Shown here: positions 60,195 to 64,000 of the stretch, piece by piece
How the letters are laid out: each line of letters begins with the position of its first letter
How positions within the stretch are numbered: the stretch's first letter is position 1
Assembly (NCBI RefSeq): GCF_001638985.1
Contig: NW_017265165.1
Span: 100,912 to 164,911 of the forward strand
Length of the DNA: 64,000 nucleotides
Source: Phycomyces blakesleeanus NRRL 1555(-)
Taxonomy: Eukaryota; Mucoromycota; Mucoromycetes; Mucorales; Phycomycetaceae
Direction of reading: 5' to 3'
Notes under the pieces: generated by a model
Told to the model about the DNA's origin: nothing
Database searches by the model: none
The model's input: the letters and a program-made list of their open reading frames with translations, nothing else
Translations under genes and position numbers: made by a program

Positions 60195-61724
60195 TTACTG
60201 CTCCTTGATGCTCAGAAGAGACATGATCTTCTCAAGCTTGGGATTGCCACCCAACTCGGCAATCTCGTCTGCTGCCTCCTTCTCAATGTTGGTGAGGAAT
60301 TTGCGGCAGTAGTTAAAGGTATCGGTCTTTTCGAGAAGCTGAAGAGCAAACTGCTTCAGCTCGATTGAAGAGCTTTTTTGTTTGAGGATGTTGATGAGCT
60401 GGCGGTTGTTAGGGTCGGCATGAATGGAATGGATGATTGGGAAAGAGAATTTGCCTTCGGTAAGGTCCTCGCAGAAGCCCTTGTTGTCAGCGTACTAAAG
60501 ACAGAAAACACAACATGATAAGCAAAAATAAGAAACTCAAGATTTACTATACAAGTCATACTTACTGTTTTTGATTGAAGGTTCATGTAATCATCTCTAA
60601 CCTGGAAATGAATACCAATCTTTCCAACAAGACCAGTGTAATCACTAAAGGTAGACAACGCTATTAGAAAATTTGCACTTTTCTATGTGTGTGTGTGTCT
60701 GAATATTCAAAGATATATTATATATTCGGTCTACTTACCGCTCAGAATTGCTGGCTTCTTGCATCAGCTTTACTGCCAAACGCAAAAGACCACCGGTTTC
60801 TGATGATTGATAAGATAATCAATTGGTCAAGATGAGCTGTGATGAGATACTTTTTTTTAATAAGAAAAAAAGAAAAAAAACAACTTACTGTTGTCGACCA
60901 TTTCAATGAATTCCTCTTCGGAAGGGCATGTCAGAGTATCTCTCCAGAATAGTTCCATGCCTAGTTACACAATAAACTGTCAGAAGCCTGCCATTTGTGT
61001 AGTCTAGAAGGAGCCTAAATGGGTTACACGTACCTTGTCCCCGATGGAGATTCACGAGTTCCTCTGGCACACAAAGAAAATAAAAATAAAACTCAATCAG
61101 AAATTTTGCTTTGGAAGCAGTAATCTAAAAAGAAAGAAAAAGAGATTTATAGACATAGGCCATGGACTTACCGGTGTAGATAATGACCATCTTGGGGTTG
61201 TTAAGCTTGTTAAGCTCCGAGAGTGCCAAGAAATAGACATAGTTTGCGCAATTGATTGTCTGGGGAATACCGTACAAGTGGTGAGCGGCAGGAACACCAC
61301 GGCGTAAGATAGAGCCATCCTCAACATCGTCAATCCTATTTGTGTGGAGTGTCAATGGGCTTATTGAAGACATGTAACAGGAAAGGGCGTATGTTGTAAG
61401 CTTACAAGAGACTGGCGCTGTGGAGCATCTCAATGACACGGGTGATGACATTGAGGGATTCCTTGGGGACATTAATCCAGTAGTCAAATGCCTCAATCAT
61501 CTTTGCGCGAACATCTTTTCCTGGGTTGTTGCAGAGATAGGTAAAGGGCTCGAGAAGGATCTAATGAAGAGTAAATATTGCCAATCCAGTATGATTAATG
61601 TAGAGCAGATAATCACCTCCTCCTGGTTCTTCTTGGTGCTGGACTTGACCGGCAAGTCAGCAAAGGCGACATTGGAGTGGGGCTCAACAAAGGTGTTCTT
61701 GGAATCAAATTGGACAGTAAGCAT
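60195..61724 (-). CDS. carG: Geranylgeranyl diphosphate synthase
   Basis: Eight exons in coding order: 61617-61724, 61406-61560, 61172-61335, 61034-61063, 60889-60960, 60739-60799, 60566-60644, 60195-60494 (322 residues, all phases join). The first Asp-rich motif is in [15 protein letters not shown] (DDVED at 90-94) and the second in [11 protein letters not shown] (about 214-218). [10 protein letters not shown] and [18 protein letters not shown] are further GGPP synthase hallmarks of the fungal/animal type III class. It condenses FPP with IPP to GGPP, needed for protein prenylation, carotenoids and trisporoid signals. Exon 4 is only 30 nt (ELVNLHRGQ). A family of chain-length-related synthases exists; motif context favours GGPP. 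The symbol follows Mucor usage. Confidence 0.92.
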
Positions 61725-62652
61725 TGTGAATGATTGAATAATGAAATGGAAAAGAAAGCAGAAGAGAATTTTTGTGTGGTTTTTATAATTTGATATTAAT
61801 TGGGGGTTTTTTTTTTTTTTTTTTTTTGGTAATTGCTTTCAAAGACAAAGAGAGAGTGAGAGGGGGGAGAGGAATTGGGGGTGGGTGACAAGCTCGGACA
61901 CGTTGGATAAGAACGAGGTTCAGTGCTACGGTGCTACTGCTTCCTACCTTAAACGCAACTCACAGTTTGGTACCCCTGCGGAAGCATGACCGGTTGCACA
62001 GCTACACTCCTTCTTCCGCTCTCTCATTTCTTTCTCTATTTCTCAATTTCTTTCTTTCACTCCCCCTCTTTTTTTTTATTTGGTTTCTCCAAGACTCCTT
62101 TTTGGTCAGTTTGACGGCTACCATGGTAGTAATGGTACTAGACAGCTGATTCATGTGGCTAAAAGACAATGAAATTGTAATATTTTAATCTATATATGTA
62201 ATAAGGTAGCAAAATTTTGTCTTCTAAAATAAAAAATAAAATATATATATAAATTTATGACCGCCAAGGTTTATAACCGCGACATGTTTGTGCCTGCAAT
62301 CTGGATTTTATTGTGCTGTATTTGCACCGTGTATCATTAAACAGATGAACATTCGCAGACGATCCGCTGAGTGCAACATCAATATGATGGTCTGGTAATC
62401 TTTTTATTAGAGGTCTCTTTCTTTTATTTTATATCCTTACTACTTTTAGAACCCAAGTCTTCTCTATTCTCTATCTGTTTGAGTGTCCGAGCGCTTCTCT
62501 ATCTTTAACTTTCTACAAATCTCTCTCTCTCTCTCTTTTATATATATAGATGTATTATACTTTATACTTTATACTTTATTTATATTATATTATATATTAT
62601 ATATATATATATATATATTGTGTGTGTGCGCATGTCTGTGTGTTGTATAATT
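61725..62652. other. Intergenic: promoter of GGPP synthase and 3' flank of the carboxylase gene
   Basis: A T-tract of about 20 bases lies at 61808-61828 in the GGPP synthase 5' region. (TA)n and CT/TC runs lie near 62524-62620. No gene seen. Confidence 0.55.
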
Positions 62653-64000
62653 TTATTCGCAAAACGTCACCAGACTCTTGTTCTCTTCAACTAAATCCCC
62701 CACACTGTACAACACTTGGTCTACTACGCCTGCTGCTGGGGCCCTGATGACATGTTCCATCTTCATTGCCTCAAGTACCACCAGAACGCTATCTTTTTCA
62801 ATCTTCTGTCCAGCCTGGACCAATACTTGGGAGATCTTACATGGCATGGGGGTCTTGACTGAACCAGCTGCACCATTTGCATCTTCACCACCTGTAACAT
62901 ATGCTGGGACAGCCAATCGTACATCTGTTCTACCATACTTTTATATGATACATAAAACATATATTATTGAGTACACTTACAGCCTCACTTAACAATACAT
63001 GTAACTCATAACCTTCCTATCAACATTACCTCATTAAACACGGCAACCTTGTCATTGTGTACAACAACATTGGATTTTACTGATTTATTATCGATATTCG
63101 ATACCCACTGGCCATCTACGTCCCGAGAAATAACGACATCTGAATAGATCTTGAGTGTTTCTGAGCTCTGGCGCACCTCAAGATCCAGTGTGTTGGTCGA
63201 ATTGGGTGTAACAAGCACATCGTATTCTACATTGTCCACAATGAATACAGTCTTGGAACTATCTTTAGTGTTTAAACGGAAGCCATTGTGAAGATTAGAC
63301 CAAGGACTAAAAGGATCTATTTTAAAGAAGAAGAAGAAGAAGAAGATATAGAATTAATTTATCATTAGTACCATTCGAATACTTGCATTTGTATTCTTTA
63401 GTTTTATCAAATAAAGTAGAATAATAATAATAATCATAATCATAATCATAATCATAATCATAATCATAATCATAATAATAAAAAAAAAGACTTGTATAAT
63501 TGTATATTTATACCTTTGGCACTCGGTTTAATTGCTGTGGCCTCTTGGTGTCGGATCACACCCGCAGCCAGGGCAAGTGTGACAGGGTTAGGCGGGACAG
63601 GTACACCCAATAAGTCTTGTTCGAATTCCTAATACCATGCAAATGTTATACATTTTATATATATATAGATTTAGACGATAGCTGTATCTGCTGCTAATCT
63701 AATTAAGCTTACCTGAATAAAGCCAGTCTCTACTTCTCCTTTGATAAAGGCAGGGTGGCTGGCAACCTTTCTCAAAAAGTCAATATTGGTATTTAGTCCA
63801 ACAACCTATTATTTATTGATTATCGACATCAATTGTCCGCAGTTAGTATCAATAATCTAGCTTATCTTTCGAGACATTAGTTTAATTGCTTTACTTGATA
63901 TTGCTCCAATGCAAGGCGGAAACGGCGAAGAGCATCATCACGATTATCACCGCGTACGACAAGCTTAGAGATCATTGGATCATAGTATACACTGATCTGA
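62653..64000 (-). CDS. MCCC1: 3-methylcrotonyl-CoA carboxylase alpha subunit, C-terminal part (5' end outside window)
   Basis: Exons in coding order: 63895 to beyond 64000, 63713-63805, 63514-63628, 63030-63316, 62653-62937, all in phase. The first part, ISVYYDPMISKLVVRGDNR, then LEQYQVVGLNTNIDFLRKVA and KGEVETGFIQ, is the C-terminal biotin-carboxylase subdomain. The BT region follows, then a biotinyl domain with PMPCKISQVLV and LEAMKMEH, whose lysine carries biotin. MCC carboxylates 3-methylcrotonyl-CoA in mitochondrial leucine breakdown. Propionyl- and acetyl-CoA carboxylases share the biotinyl motif. The VETGFIQ and short BT segment favour MCC. The N-terminal half lies outside the window. 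Confidence 0.86.
63421..63481. repeat. ATAATC hexanucleotide array in a carboxylase intron
   Basis: About seven tandem ATAATC units preceded by AAT repeats, within the intron between exons at 63514-63628 and 63030-63316. Confidence 0.85.

Noticed and set aside
1..64000. tRNA and 5S/snRNA genes
   Set aside because: Looked for GGTTCGAATCC-type B boxes and 5S starts by eye on both strands; none convincing. A tRNAscan-type search could overturn this.

Overview
The window looks like nuclear DNA of an early-diverging filamentous fungus, most likely a member of Mucoromycota (Mucorales-like). The DNA is AT-rich by eye. Genes carry many short GT-AG introns of about 50 to 150 bases. The gene content is fungal (Rrn6-like Pol I core factor, Eaf1/Vid21, NAT purine permease, fungal-type methyltransferase) together with genes that Dikarya mostly lack: a Slo/BK-type potassium channel tail and a ceruloplasmin/hephaestin-type multicopper oxidase. 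No tool was run, so exon boundaries were read by hand from splice sites and phase.

Layout, left to right. 0-6 kb: C-terminus of a Slo-type K+ channel (+), an intronless two-domain multicopper oxidase (-), then a transposon-damaged stretch with a dead Tc1/mariner transposase, a 363-bp element with terminal inverted repeats, and a decayed coding relic. 6-12.5 kb: an acetylpolyamine amidohydrolase/HDAC-like enzyme (-), an ATF/CREB-type bZIP factor (-), and a divergent forkhead factor (+). 17-21 kb: an 11-exon Rrn6/TAF1C-like gene (-). 21.8 kb: a 46-residue secreted peptide. 24-26 kb: a Nup96-like nucleoporin without the usual Nup98 part. 28-33 kb: a 13-exon Eaf1/Vid21 gene (HSA plus SANT plus a 34-unit QQA repeat). 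34-39 kb: a frameshifted HMG-box-like relic, a SAM methyltransferase, a mitochondrial carrier and a GPI-anchored acidic protein. 41-45 kb: transposase and repeat-family relics, a 102-bp Harbinger-type MITE and sulfiredoxin. 45-47 kb: a uric acid/xanthine-type permease. 50-55 kb: a secreted protein with dibasic sites, a Sen15-like gene, a four-helix membrane protein, and an unrecognised three-exon gene. 60-64 kb: geranylgeranyl diphosphate synthase and the C-terminal part of 3-methylcrotonyl-CoA carboxylase alpha.

There is no operon logic. Neighbours are mostly unrelated housekeeping genes separated by AT-rich, microsatellite-rich spacers. Loose themes are transcription and chromatin (bZIP, forkhead, Rrn6, Eaf1), redox and metal handling (multicopper oxidase, sulfiredoxin), and isoprenoid or leucine metabolism at the right end. 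The items most worth a second look are the unrecognised three-exon gene, the Sen15-like gene, the small secreted peptide, the free-standing Nup96, the multicopper oxidase with a missing copper-ligand pair, and the sulfiredoxin with two in-frame starts.
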